64,000 nt of DNA. Origin: Micromussa lordhowensis (Eukaryota > Cnidaria > Anthozoa > Scleractinia > Lobophylliidae). Position 1 is the stretch's first letter. The number at the start of each line of letters is the position of its first letter. This document shows, one piece after another, positions 24,535 through 35,959 of the stretch. The position numbers and the translations under genes were made by a program. Location: assembly GCA_964020085.1 (NCBI GenBank), contig OZ026595.1, forward strand, positions 4,662,117 to 4,726,116. Direction: 5' to 3'. The notes beneath the pieces were generated by a model. The model worked only from the letters and a program-made list of their open reading frames with translations, was not told the DNA's origin and did no database searches.

Positions 24535-25760
24535 ACTCGTAGAGTGCGAAGTTGAAATGTGAATTAAACATCACAAGGCGAAAGTTGAATTTTGGCGGAG
24601 ATATAACGCCATACTAATTAACCAAGACATACTTGAGGACAGAGTTCAGAGGAATTTAGTTTCGTTCTCAAATGTAGGTGACCATAGATGCACTCCGTTA
24701 TTACTTCCAAGAGTTCGGGGTTTTCAGGATAATCTCGTCAGTACCTGGTAGTTAACATAAAACCTAATTGGTTTATGCTTTATATATTGTTTACATATTG
24801 TTGTATGTTATCACTTGGACGCCGTGTAGCATAGTATACTGACTTCCGGTTTCTTAGATGCGAAATCGACATCTCGTTCCAAGTCAACGGATAATAATGC
24901 GACCTGCTCACGAAACACTTATTTCCATTAATGAGGTTACTTTTGTGTTGAGATTGAATTGTTTTCCCAGAATACCATAAGTGAAAGCAAGCAATTTGCT
25001 AATTAGTACAAATAACTAATAATACAAGGTCGTTAGATGCTCATCCTTGTCTGTCTTCAAACAACACACAGCAGTCTATTGTTTATTTTTTGCTGATGTT
25101 TTCATTAAAATGTAGCTTTTTCAGCAGCCCCTCAAAAACCACTCGAAAAGGAACCCAACCTGATTGTGATGCACGTTTTAGAACATCATAAAAGGATTAC
25201 GCTGTTTGAGCGAATTTGGAGTTATGGCACATGTCGAAAAATATCTCCGTATTCTATTCCTAAACTGGGAATATCAGCTGAGTAAACAGAAGCAATTTTT
25301 CAACATTTCAGGATTTTTCCTTGTCGGGGACTCAAGACAAGTTATAGTCTATTTTTGATAGCTGAACACTTTGTCTTTCAAAAGTATCGGGAAGTTTTAG
25401 TTCTTTTTTGACACGGGAACGCAAATTTAGTTTAGATTTCTAATTTTTCAGCCTTTGCGTTCGACCACCATTGGCCATGGTTGGGGCGAAATTCGTTTGT
25501 CTTGATTTCCTCGAATTTAAGGCATTTCAAGCGGAAAAAAACTATATTACATTCCATATCTACCTAAGGGCTATACGTGGACTAAAATAGAGGAAGATCG
25601 ATTTTTTTTTTATTTCTCCCGCTAAATTTAAATTTTACTCGATTTTCGGTGACATTTTCTCTTAAGGATATACTGCATATTAACAGCTCTTCTTCGAAAC
25701 ACAATGAAATGAAAAGAAAAATGAATCACAATGACTTAAAGCGCTCAAGGATCACGCGCG

Positions 25761-26309
25761 ATGAAAGTGACGTTAAGAACATATAAGTTCATTACTTCAA
25801 GATACTTGGCTAAATCCCTAAAAACCCTGACTCTCAAGATCTTGTCTGTCTATCCACCGGAAAATTCGCCTCTTCTGAAGTACAAGATGATCTGCTACGA
25901 GCGAAAGATGTTGGCTTTCAGAGAACAGCGTCTCGAATGTGATCCGCCAAATGAAAAATTCCACGACACCTTGAAGAAAGCCAAGCTCAAGACCTTTACT
26001 GACCTCAACAAGAAGATAAAGATTAAAGCTTCTAAAGCCGAGAGAAGATTGTTTGCACAAATGATTGTGATTGCAGAATGCAGAAACTTGCAGATGAGTG
26101 AAGTCCTCGCACATCCTCTCGGACCACTTCCATGGACACTGGTTAAGCCAGATGGCTCGTTGTGCAAGACGAACAAAACCTCCTTGGCAAAGGAACTCCA
26201 GAAGAATGTACAAGCCGCAAATGTTATTCCCCAACCATCAGCATGCTTAATAGATGGCATGGCCATGGCCATGGTTTTCGTCCTGGCCACTCTACTTCCC
26301 ACGCTTTGA
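25761..26309 (+). pseudogene. 5' fragment of a multi-copy cnidarian gene of unknown function (right arm)
   Basis: Identical copy of the left-arm fragment, reading outward and truncated at the same place by the RT fragment. Confidence 0.6.
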
Positions 26310-26582
26310 TTAATTTTATGAGCAAAGTTGCTAACGCCGTTGACTGTCAAAAATATTTAGCCGGAATATTTCTTGACTTATCAAAAGTCTTTGATACCCT
26401 AGATCACGCAATATTACTATCAAAATTGGAAGCATGTGGCATCACTGGGACAGCCTATCAATGGATAACTGACTATTTTCGTGATAGAATACAATATGTC
26501 CAAATTGACGATTCTAAATCCAATGCTTTAAGACAAATTTGTGCGTACCGCAAGGCTCTATACTAGGCCACTAATGAGGATC
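26270..26582 (+). pseudogene. LINE reverse transcriptase fragment (right arm)
   Basis: Identical inverted copy of the fragment at 9569-9881, with the same GFRPGHST, FLDLSKVFD and frame-shifted CVPQGSILG motifs. Confidence 0.75.
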
Positions 26583-27026
26583 CTAAAGCTAAGGAAAGCA
26601 AACATGTTTGTCCCGAGTGTACAGGAAAACAGTCAAGGTGAGATAGAAAAGTTCAACACAGTGTTTTGTATAGTAACTGGAATGATGGCTTATAGTAATA
26701 TGCAAATGGCAATAAGAAGACTTATTCACGAGTTCTTTCGAGGTGGTGGAGTGGCCGTAAAAAGGACGAAAAAGGTGACTATTTTGAGGGCGATAAATTA
26801 CAAATATTACCTGTCACTGTGCTGTCGGTAATAGCGCTGAACCGAACTGGCCGCAGTGTCAACTAAACATTTCAATAAATTCATGTGATACGATATCGCT
26901 TATCAATGCTATCGCCGAGAGCGGATTAAAAGAAGCTGAAAAAGCATTTTTCTCCTTCCCTTGATTTGATGATATAGTTGACAATGCGTTTGGTAGCTAA
27001 AAATGCATCACGACACATGCCATCAT

Positions 27027-27059
<33 letters not shown>

Positions 27060-27971
27060 AAAGTTCAAAGAGGTATGTTATTGTTCGACTTTACCCATGG
27101 TCACGTGGTGTTGACCCTGCACACATTCTAAAACAAGATGGCGTCCGAAGTGACCTGAGAGTGAAGCTTTAACAATCGATGTAGTTTTTTAGTCCTTTAT
27201 GACATTTCTAGCGTGGTTTAACATAAATATTAGTCAAGAATACTTAGCTAATCATCATGCCAGGTGAAAATTGTGCAGTTTTTGGCTGTGGTTCGTGTAG
27301 GAGAACGAAAGGGATTGGGATTTGGAAGCTACCGGCGGCAAAGAACGACGCTTACAAGAAATGGAGAGCAGACTGGCTGAACGAGATCACAAAGACTCGA
27401 GATGTAGACAAGGATTTCAGAGAACTGATCGCCAAGGACCGAGTTTTCACGGGTGAAAGACATTTTGCTCCAGAGGATATTGAAATATGTAAGAATTCAA
27501 AGGCAAATATCATGTGAAAGTGGAAATACCAGGGGAAGGAAGGACAGGACAAGAGCATGGGTGCAAGTAAATGATGATCCTGTTCCGTGTAAAAAGAAAT
27601 CCAAAAGACAATGAAGATGATGAAGAAGAATTCGAAATGAACTCTCACAAACAAACATGAGCTCACTCAAACATGTTTTATTGCTATAAACTTTAACTGT
27701 AAAATAATTGTCTGTAGTGGTTTTCAAGAAAAAGATGGAAATGAGAGCCCCAAGGAGGCTAGGGATGCTTGTCGAAAAAAATCAGAAAAAAATAACCTAA
27801 AAACTGAACTGTGAAAACATTCAACCCCAACAATTGCCTAGGTGCGTGAAGGTTTTTATGCATGCGTGAGGTCACGAACAACTACCTAACGGGACACCCG
27901 GTGGAAGACAAAATAATAAGTACTAGGTTAGCTGTCCGTGGAGAGCTGTGGAGGAGTCAGCCTTAGATCTA

Positions 27972-28325
27972 TCATAACAAGAGGCATTGCATATCAGCCA
28001 AAGTATTAATTTCTTTTAATGGCGACATACCTTTCTCTAGATATTCCTTTGTCTTTGGGAGGTCTTTGCGTTCCAACGCGGAAGATGCATCCTCAACAGC
28101 CTCAAGAACACATTTGGTTGCCTTGTATTGATCTTCATTGCTTTTATTGTTGAAAGATTCTGGAGCGTCTGTCTTCGGCCTCTTGATCTCCGACATTTGT
28201 TCGGCGGAGTTGGCACCACTGGACCTTTTTAGGCTGGAAATTGAAGAAGAAACCAAATCTTTGATCTGGGAGAGCATTTCTTCGTTATTGTGGACCACAA
28301 TTTCCCTAACTTTAGACTGATCCAT
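27972..28325 (-). pseudogene. DIRS-type retroelement gag fragment
   Basis: About 117 residues from MDQSKVREIV, with AEQMSEIKRPKTDAPESF, KSNEDQYKATK and LPKTKEYLEKGM. This matches my memory of the N-terminal gag-like protein of anthozoan DIRS1-like elements (nucleus-associated, tyrosine-recombinase retroelements). It stops after ADM, before the usual basic and zinc-knuckle region, and no RT or recombinase follows, so it is a fragment. Confidence 0.6.
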
Positions 28326-28984
28326 AATTTGAACTGAATAAAAACGGCACACAGAATAAACGAAAAGCAACTTAACGCGGTGGTGAAGGCTGACCGTAGA
28401 ATGTCTCACCTTCCTAACGACCACGAATTACAAACTCGAATCCCATAACTCACTGCGCACTAACACCCTCCCCAGACCTCAGATACGTGCCAGCAAAATA
28501 GTAATTTATGATAATACGGTGCAATCACAAATTACATTGCTCATTGCCCCTCAGGGAGGAAACTGTTGATGCGTAAACCCTTGGGAAGGTTGCTCATTCA
28601 TTAACAGAGTTCTTGTCGAGGAATGAATGTAAAGACTCTAAAAAGAGCTTTTTGTCCTTGGTTTTTAAGCCTGTTTGCAAAATACTGGCATATTAGTGAA
28701 CCTTAAGTAATGTTGATTCTCGATACTCCTGCGCATTTCTGTTTTCAGCTGAAAACAAATAGAAAAGTTTCCGTAAACATTGCTTTATAAATGTTTAATA
28801 AGCGATAAATGATAGTAGTCATAAAATTAGCACAAATAAAATAAAACAAAATGAAAAATTAAGCTCAAAGCTAACGTGCTGACGGGCTATCGTTTTCATC
28901 CCCACTTCTTTTGCTTGAGCGGTAGCATACTCTACAAATGAGTTGCACTCCCTTTTTAATAAAGGGAGAAATAGCGCTTTTTTT
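28326..28984. other. Intergenic, no gene recognised
   Basis: AT-rich sequence. A short minus frame at 28819-29001 (ECNSFVEYATAQAKEVG) may be retroelement debris but has no recognisable domain. Confidence 0.3.
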
Positions 28985-29150
28985 CTCGCATCTTCAATCA
29001 ATCAATCAATCAATAAACTTTATTTAATCTCGAATTTACAGTGTAGCACTCAAGTGCTAATATCTTCGAGCTAACTACATTAATAAATAACTATAATAAA
29101 AAGTTAATTCTATAACAAATAAGATAATTAACTAACTTATACAGCCAACT
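28985..29150 (-). mobile_element. LINE 3' tail with (TTGA)n
   Basis: On the minus strand the sequence ends in ATTAAATAAAGTTTATTGA followed by four to five TTGA/TGAT units, a polyadenylation-like signal and microsatellite tail typical of CR1/L2-type LINE 3' ends. No coding part remains. Confidence 0.55.
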
Positions 29151-31054
29151 AACTTATACAGCCAATTTTATATCTGTACACGAACTGGTACGGGTGCATT
29201 GCCCGGGCTTTACTTTGTAACTTTCCTCCGGCATGCATTCATTTTTTAGGGAGCCACACAAGCTTCTTGCACTTTTAAGAGCCGCCCTCTGTTAATACCA
29301 ACTATCATCGCTTGGACGAGAAAAAATGAAATTCCTCAAACTTTCCCAGATGAATGGTCTAGATAAGTGATTCACAAAAATATAACTTTCAGTTCAATTC
29401 GATTCGTATTTTAGCACTGGGGCGACCACCTTGGGTTTGCCGCTCTGAGAGGGCTTTCAGCGGCCATTTTAGGGCAGTTTTTAACAATTTGCCATACAAA
29501 TAAAACGTCATAAATCCAGATAAAAACCCATTATTCGAGACAAGCAAATGTTTCTTGTTACGTTGAGGGGCTGTTTTGGGAATTTAATCAACATCTGAAT
29601 TTTTTCGAGATTTTTACATTTCTTCCCTTTTGAGCTACTCGTGAAGCGCCTTAAAAATGGCGAAATTTAAAGGAAAATATCGTCAAAAGTACATCAATTG
29701 AGATCCCAAAACTACACTCGACTTTAAGAGCAATGTCTCACGTGTAAACATATGCAATAAAAATTTGGGGCAGTTGAAACTGTAAAATGTTAGAAGAAGA
29801 AGTCTAAGGTGTGCTTTTGTCAACAAACACCGCCGTCCTAATTAGCATAATAACGTGAAAATAACGATGCACGAAGAAAATAATGATATATTTCACTTAC
29901 CTCGCGACATGTCGACAACTGGATGTTCCATGATACCTTATGTTATATTATCAGTAGGTTTCAGCCGCATTTTCGATGCTTAGTAAACGAACACTTTCAC
30001 ACATTCCAACGGTTAAGCCGATTTCAACTCCACGAAGCCCGCGTCATAACATCTTTCGCCTCATAATCGCCGTTTGCAAGAAGTTTAACAATTTGCTGAG
30101 ATCCTAACTGTCCCAAAAGTCTGTCAGCAGCCTTTAAATCCTCCTCTTAATCGATAATTCTCGTCAAGAACTCGTTTAAGTTCAGTTCTGTTTCGATCTG
30201 TTGCCATTATTCCACAGATTGCGTTACACATAACAAGTGCACATTTCAACTGGTAGGGATAGAGAGAGGGGTGGGGGGGGGAGGTAGGAAATGAAATGTA
30301 ACTGGCTTTAAAGCCATTTTATGTATTTCAGTGGCTAAACTAGTAATCAGCTTTCTCACGGAATGATTTGATTATGAGCTACTGCTTGGAAATTTGCGTC
30401 ATTTTTTTGTGGTCGATGGAGGGTAGTGGCGGGGGGGGGGGAGTGGCTGGACGCGAATTGTATTAAAAAGAACAAGATAGCCAGTATCAGGTCAAGAGAC
30501 AATGATCTGTATATTATCTATTGCTCAGGTTAATCAGTTCATTAATGATGCCCTGTTAATTAGGGGTTTTTGGGAAACTGGTTATTTAGGTAAAAAATTA
30601 ATTAACAAGATACACGGAATTTATGTCGGCGGCCCGCGTCAGAGAACATAGTCATTTATCAATATAACGTGTCTTTCTCCTCGTCAAAACCATTTTCAAG
30701 TTGTTAATATTTGCTAAAATGCCTACTGATTCACAAGTCTGTTAGCAGCCTTTAAAATCCTCCTTTTAACCAAAGATTCTCATGAACTAACTCGTTTAAG
30801 ATTGCACAGTGGACACAGCTTCAAGGTATGGTTAAACCATATTAATTAACCTACAGGCTGGGCCTACAGGTCGAGTTGTTGGACACTGTCGCAGCATATT
30901 TTTTTATTTGGCTTTCCTAGACCCTCACTGAGCCCTTAGCCGGCCCTATGTCAAAAATGTCCTTAGCTCATTGACTCCCGTGCCGCTCCTAACCGCCCGT
31001 GACGAGCCCTGGCCTTTGTTCCACTTCTGACGTCTCACCTTTGACTAAAATTGC

Positions 31055-31056
<2 letters not shown>

Positions 31057-31117
<61 letters not shown>
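31057..31117 (+). repeat. (AAT)n microsatellite, copy 1
   Basis: About 20 AAT units. The poly-Asn frame across it is an artefact of the repeat. The counterpart at 32611-32668 is one unit shorter. Confidence 0.9.
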
Positions 31118-31360
31118 TAATAATCAAATACATAATAACAATTTATACCCAACTTCTGCAAGAGGGAAAGATCTTTCCAATGATTTCCAGATCAGAGTGC
31201 TCGGATCAGTGGAGCCTGAAATATGCACGAAAATGCTCGGAAATTTGAGTGAAAAACTCAGAGCAAAATTTTCTGCGACTACACGTGGCTTTTCGGAGAA
31301 AAGTTTTTCTTAGGTTAGGAGACGGGCCATAAAGTCGAAGCAGTTACTGTAGCACAATAG

Positions 31361-31771
31361 ATGAGGTACGCAAAAGATGAGGACGGAAGTAGCCGGTTCA
31401 CCTTAGATGAGTTCCTGACTCCTCAGCAGGTTCAATCCTTCTCCAGAATGGCTGCAAAGCCAAAAAACAGACGGGAGGCGATCCTCGAAGAAGACATAAC
31501 AGCCGCTAAGGATGAAGCTGCGTATTCATCAACCCGAGCAGATATTCTTGAAAAGTGTCAGTTAAGTCATCCAATTGTTTATGACTCGTTCAACTTGTGT
31601 GCCTTAAACGCATCTAATGGCTTTAAAAAGCTAAGCATCAACATGCTTCACCTGATATGCGAGTATTTTGATCTAGATGTTTGCAGCGTCCCTAGATCGC
31701 GTAAAGCGCCCTACAGAGAGTTGATAAGTAGTCTTGTGCAGAAATGCAGCTGTGCTCCATCACAGAACTGA
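31361..31771 (+). CDS. Uncharacterised protein with SAP-like C-terminus, copy 1
   Basis: 136 residues from MRYAKDEDGSSRF. The N-terminal half has FLTPQQVQSFSRMAAK and an acidic stretch. The C-terminal part (SINMLHLICEYFDLDV ... APYRELISSLVQKCSC) has the helix-extended-loop-helix look of a SAP-type DNA-binding motif. Similar frames are, from memory, repeated in coral genomes next to transposons. No function is assigned beyond possible DNA binding. A start upstream of the ATG cannot be excluded. Confidence 0.5.
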   Translation: MRYAKDEDGSSRFTLDEFLTPQQVQSFSRMAAKPKNRREAILEEDITAAKDEAAYSSTRADILEKCQLSHPIVYDSFNLCALNASNGFKKLSINMLHLICEYFDLDVCSVPRSRKAPYRELISSLVQKCSCAPSQN

Positions 31772-32608
31772 ACGATATTAGCGGCTGACCGGCGCATCTT
31801 TTTGATGGATCACCTACGGGTGAAACAGGGTCAGTAAAATGTATTTTCGCAGATTAGGAAAACGTGGAAAAAGCAGATATTAGCAAGAGTTATTGGAATC
31901 CACAAAGATAGAACATGTTGAAATAGAACATAAATTGTTAAGAATCCCAACTGGTGGGAGACTGGCCAGTTGGCTATTTACACAACGCGGTCGAGGAGTT
32001 GAAGTCGGGACTACTGAGAACAAATATCCAGAGAGTGGTAGGGTGAAGGATTTGAAGGATTTGTATATTATCTATTGCTCAGGTTAATCAGTTCATTAAT
32101 GATGCCCTGTTAATTAGGGGTTTTTGGGAAACTGGTTATTTAGGTAAAAAATTAATTAACAAGATACACGGAATTTATGTCGGCGGCCCGCGTCAGAGAA
32201 CATAGTCATTTATCAATATAACGTGTCTTTCTCCTCGTCAAAACCATTTTCAAGTTGTTAATATTTGCTAAAATGCCTACTGATTCACAAGTCTGTTAGC
32301 AGCCTTTAAAATCCTCCTTTTAACCAAAGATTCTCATGAACTAACTCGTTTAAGATTGCACAGTGGACACAGCTTCAAGGTATGGTTAAACCATATTAAT
32401 TAACCTACAGGCTGGGCCTACAGGTCGAGTTGTTGGACACTGTCGCAGCATATTTTTTTATTTGGCTTTCCTAGACCCTCACTGAGCCCTTAGCCGGCCC
32501 TATGTCAAAAATGTCCTTAGCTCATTGACTCCCGTGCCGCTCCTAACCGCCCGTGACGAGCCCTGGCCTTTGTTCCACTTCTGACGTCTCACCTTTGACT
32601 AAAATTGC

Positions 32609-32610
<2 letters not shown>

Positions 32611-32668
<58 letters not shown>
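32611..32668 (+). repeat. (AAT)n microsatellite, copy 2
   Basis: Counterpart of 31057-31117 in the second tandem copy, one AAT shorter. Confidence 0.9.
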
Positions 32669-32911
32669 TAATAATCAAATACATAATAACAATTTATACC
32701 CAACTTCTGCAAGAGGGAAAGATCTTTCCAATGATTTCCAGATCAGAGTGCTCGGATCAGTGGAGCCTGAAATATGCACGAAAATGCTCGGAAATTTGAG
32801 TGAAAAACTCAGAGCAAAATTTTCTGCGACTACACGTGGCTTTTCGGAGAAAAGTTTTTCTTAGGTTAGGAGACGGGCCATAAAGTCGAAGCAGTTACTG
32901 TAGCACAATAG

Positions 32912-33322
32912 ATGAGGTACGCAAAAGATGAGGACGGAAGTAGCCGGTTCACCTTAGATGAGTTCCTGACTCCTCAGCAGGTTCAATCCTTCTCCAGAAT
33001 GGCTGCAAAGCCAAAAAACAGACGGGAGGCGATCCTCGAAGAAGACATAACAGCCGCTAAGGATGAAGCTGCGTATTCATCAACCCGAGCAGATATTCTT
33101 GAAAAGTGTCAGTTAAGTCATCCAATTGTTTATGACTCGTTCAACTTGTGTGCCTTAAACGCATCTAATGGCTTTAAAAAGCTAAGCATCAACATGCTTC
33201 ACCTGATATGCGAGTATTTTGATCTAGATGTTTGCAGCGTCCCTAGATCGCGTAAAGCGCCCTACAGAGAGTTGATAAGTAGTCTTGTGCAGAAATGCAG
33301 CTGTGCTCCATCACAGAACTGA
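32912..33322 (+). CDS. Uncharacterised protein with SAP-like C-terminus, copy 2
   Basis: Translates identically to the 31361-31771 frame; second member of the tandem duplication. Identical sequence in both copies means the duplication is very recent or an assembly artefact. Confidence 0.5.
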   Translation: MRYAKDEDGSSRFTLDEFLTPQQVQSFSRMAAKPKNRREAILEEDITAAKDEAAYSSTRADILEKCQLSHPIVYDSFNLCALNASNGFKKLSINMLHLICEYFDLDVCSVPRSRKAPYRELISSLVQKCSCAPSQN

Positions 33323-33450
33323 ACGATATTAGCGGCTGACCGGCGCATCTTTTTGATGGATCACCTACGGGTGAAACAGGGTCAGTAAAATGTATTTTCG
33401 CAGATTAGGAAAACGTGGAAAAAGCAGATATTAGCAAGAGTTATTGGAAT

Positions 33451-33640
33451 CCACAAAGATAGAACATGTTGAAATAGAACATAAATTGTTAAGAATCCCA
33501 ACTGGTGGGAGACTGGCCAGTTGGCTATTTACACAACGCGGTCGAGGAGTTGAAGTCGGGACTACTGAGAACAAATATCCAGAGAGTGGTAGGGTGAAGG
33601 ATTTGAACCAAGACCACTAGGCTGCGCCACCTCTTCCAAT
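33451..33640 (-). mobile_element. tRNA-derived SINE
   Basis: On the minus strand a tRNA-like head (ggtggcgcagcctagtgg, then ggttcaaatcc as B box, with the middle lost) is followed by a body with gtagtcccgacttcaactcc and ccagttgggattcttaac. I recognise this body as an abundant coral repeat. A truncated copy without the head lies at about 31900-32056. Confidence 0.65.
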
Positions 33641-33662
33641 CATAGGTTTAGTTGTAAAACTT

Positions 33663-33980
33663 TGAAGGTTCCCGTTACATTTTTTCCTGTCATCTCTCCA
33701 GTAAGTCAAACATTGCACTTGTTTTGAGCGCGCATTATGCCCTGTGCAGTTGGATCTCAGTATGATTTTTTCTTCACACATACGATAACACCTAGTTTTT
33801 CAGCTGGAATCCGTTAACAGTTACTGGTCAGGCATAAGCTGCTTTTTTGGTGTTCCTGGTGTTAGTACAGGATCGTAATTTTACTGTGAAAATGATTCGG
33901 TCACAACAAGAAGTCGCGTGCTTGGTAGCGTAGTTGATTACATTGTAGGTCAGTTCCAACCCAAGCGCGCGCCTGGCGTC
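33663..33980 (+). repeat. Dispersed repeat, copy 1
   Basis: Shares gtaagtcaaacatt, cttgttttgcgcgcgca-like sequence, tagctggaa.ccgtt, ggtgttcctg and cttggtagcgtagttgatta in order with 63693-64000. Non-coding; class unknown. Confidence 0.65.
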
Positions 33981-35959
33981 TAAACCATGCCTTACAGGAT
34001 GCACAGACCGTGTGCCCACAAAAAAACAGAAGCCCCTTCAGTAATTTTCTGAGCATTTCCTTATGAGATGCAAAAGTGGAACGGCTAAGAAAATACAAGG
34101 AGTTTCAATAAAACGACGCTTACCGTTACCTCTTGCGCACTATTTGGCAGTGTGTTCCCTTCGCAACAGGATGGCATTTCAGGCAGCGAAAGACAAAAGT
34201 ATAAGGCAGAACAAAAAAACAAGTACGGGGTTTTTATTGGAAATCTATTTGTATTTTACTTGTAGTATATTCAAACTCTTGCCAAAAACTAAAAGCTGTC
34301 AATGAGCTTGAGATATTTGTTTACCGATATCATGAGTGTGGGATGTTGGCTGCGCCTCAATCTGTTTGCACAAACACAATTTAAAGGGTGTCATGTAAGA
34401 ATTTGATTTAAACGGTACAGTATTTGGGAAAATTAAATTCTGTTTATTTTTCTAGCTCCGTCTTTATCTATTTATTCAGGGTAACGAGCATGAGCTTAGA
34501 AATTACTAACTAGTAATAACCAAAGGTTAGGAAGTGCGGGCGAGGGCTATGCATGATTTGTTTCAATGAGGTTAACGAATTCATTGTAAAACAGTGGCGT
34601 TGTGTTCTTTTTCCATTTTGGGCATTTATATTTGCAGGGCAATAAAGGGTTGCATAGTGTGGGTGATTGTTTTCCCTAAAACGAGACAAAGGGACCTAAG
34701 AGTGGTTTTACTGACCTTGTGAAACAGTAACACCAGTTTGATTATACACTAGTTCTATTTTGTGTTGGGTTTGACAAAATGGTTATTTTTTCGCGTTGTA
34801 AATAAAAAGACTGTTGATTATAAAATTAGTCAAGGTCATTTGATGTAACCCGACAACAACAGACACGGACAGGAAACGTTCCGATCACAATCTCACACGC
34901 TCGATTTTGATTGGACGGCGCGCCAGCTATGCATGAGCTGCACGTGATTCTTCGACGAAATAGACGTCGTCCACGTGATAAAATTGTGTTGTGTGCATTC
35001 CAATTTATGGACCGCCACTTCTGCATGAACTGCACGTGATTCTTGACATTCTTAGCTTCAAGAAGGCGAAATTTACATATTATTTGACCCTTCAACTACA
35101 TTAAAGATCATTGACTATGGAAGGTGAAACAGCTATGCTTTGGTAAGAATTGTCTTCTGCTTGGTGTTGGTTTCCAGCGGTCAGAACGCCTGTGCTCAAA
35201 TTACTGCTGCTTCGTGTTTGTCTCGCGTGGTCAAAGCGCCTGTGCTAAAATTACGTCCTTTCATTTCATTGGTTCTTAGTGTCCCTAGGGACAAATATTT
35301 GGAAGGACGACTTTTTTTGCTAAATTCGAGTCACTGCAAGGCTATATAACTGCCGCGCATGCGTTTGAAACCAATGTTGAGATTAGGATTGCGGGCTCCG
35401 CTGGTCGCCCGCAATAAGGAAGTGCGTTACCTAAAATCGGACCCCAAACTTTCATATCAGTTCCACCGGGCAAGAACTTCATGCTAGCCCACATATAGAG
35501 CACACTCCCATATTGTCTTACCATATATATCCATATATGGTTATGTCCTATCCATATATGGATATATGTGGGCTAGCATGAAGTTCTGACCGTTCCACCG
35601 TGATATAACTACTAAAAGTCCTGAATAAATGCTTATAGCAGTTGGCAAACATTTATTTTACCCTAAACAGCAGATCATTGTTGAGGCTCCATTACAAGAG
35701 GGGGAGAGGGGTTCTGTGTATCCCATAACCTATTAATCTCTGGCCTAAATATCCCGTACCCTGTTCATTCCAGCTTAACGATTTGCTACTCAATGTCCCG
35801 CTTCATCTGATCTAAACATCCTCTACCCCATTAATTTTTTCCCACACTTTCGTGTATTGTTAATTGTGTACCCAAATAGCGAGTATCCTGAAAACCCCTT
35901 ACTGTGCCTCACTAATGAACTGACAATACTGATCAAGAGATTACTTGACCAGACACTGT
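33981..35959. other. Non-coding interior of the foldback element
   Basis: No gene supported. Contains three CACGTG E-boxes (34941, 34972, 35032), two of them in near-repeats of ctgcacgtgattctt. Also contains a palindromic MITE-like structure at about 35455-35605 with inverted ttccaccg / agaacttcatgctagcccac ends. Confidence 0.5.
34928..35045 (+). promoter_or_regulatory. Cluster of three CACGTG boxes
   Basis: CACGTGAT occurs at 34941, 34972 and 35032. The first and third sit in a repeated tgcatgarctgcacgtgattctt context. CACGTG is the bHLH (Myc/MITF/CLOCK-type) core site. No gene start is tied to it, so this is only a candidate element. Confidence 0.3.

Larger units (their letters stand above)
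24097..27841. repeat. Right arm of 3,745-bp inverted repeat
   Basis: Inverted copy of 8310-12054. Its inner end lies 3 bases upstream of the HECT gene ATG (24093). Its outer end is inside the C2H2/THAP element, at the tetranucleotide ctag shared by both junctions; beyond it the flank is unrelated. Contents mirror the left arm: multi-copy gene fragment (25761-26309), RT fragment (about 26270-26582), THAP exon (27257-27488). Confidence 0.93.
30508..32061 (+). repeat. 1.55-kb tandem duplication, copy 1
   Basis: Starts tgtatattatctattgctc and repeats from 32062. Paired frames are identical, and the only length difference found is one AAT triplet in the microsatellite. It contains the SAP-like frame at 31361-31771 and a truncated tRNA-derived SINE at its right end. 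The junction falls inside the SINE (ggatttgaaggatttg). Confidence 0.9.
32062..33607 (+). repeat. 1.55-kb tandem duplication, copy 2
   Basis: Second copy; offset 1554 bp before the AAT tract and 1551 bp after it. In this copy the tRNA-derived SINE continues to its full head at 33640, so the duplication end cut the SINE in copy 1. Confidence 0.9.

Noticed and set aside
8310..27841. Calling the whole 3.7-kb arms classical transposon TIRs
   Set aside because: The outer part of each arm contains a piece of another element with its own TIR and target duplication, so the true element ends must lie further in or the arms arose by later inverted copying.
31051..31248. Poly-Asn open frames at both AAT tracts
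   Set aside because: Created by the (AAT)n microsatellite; no conserved sequence follows.
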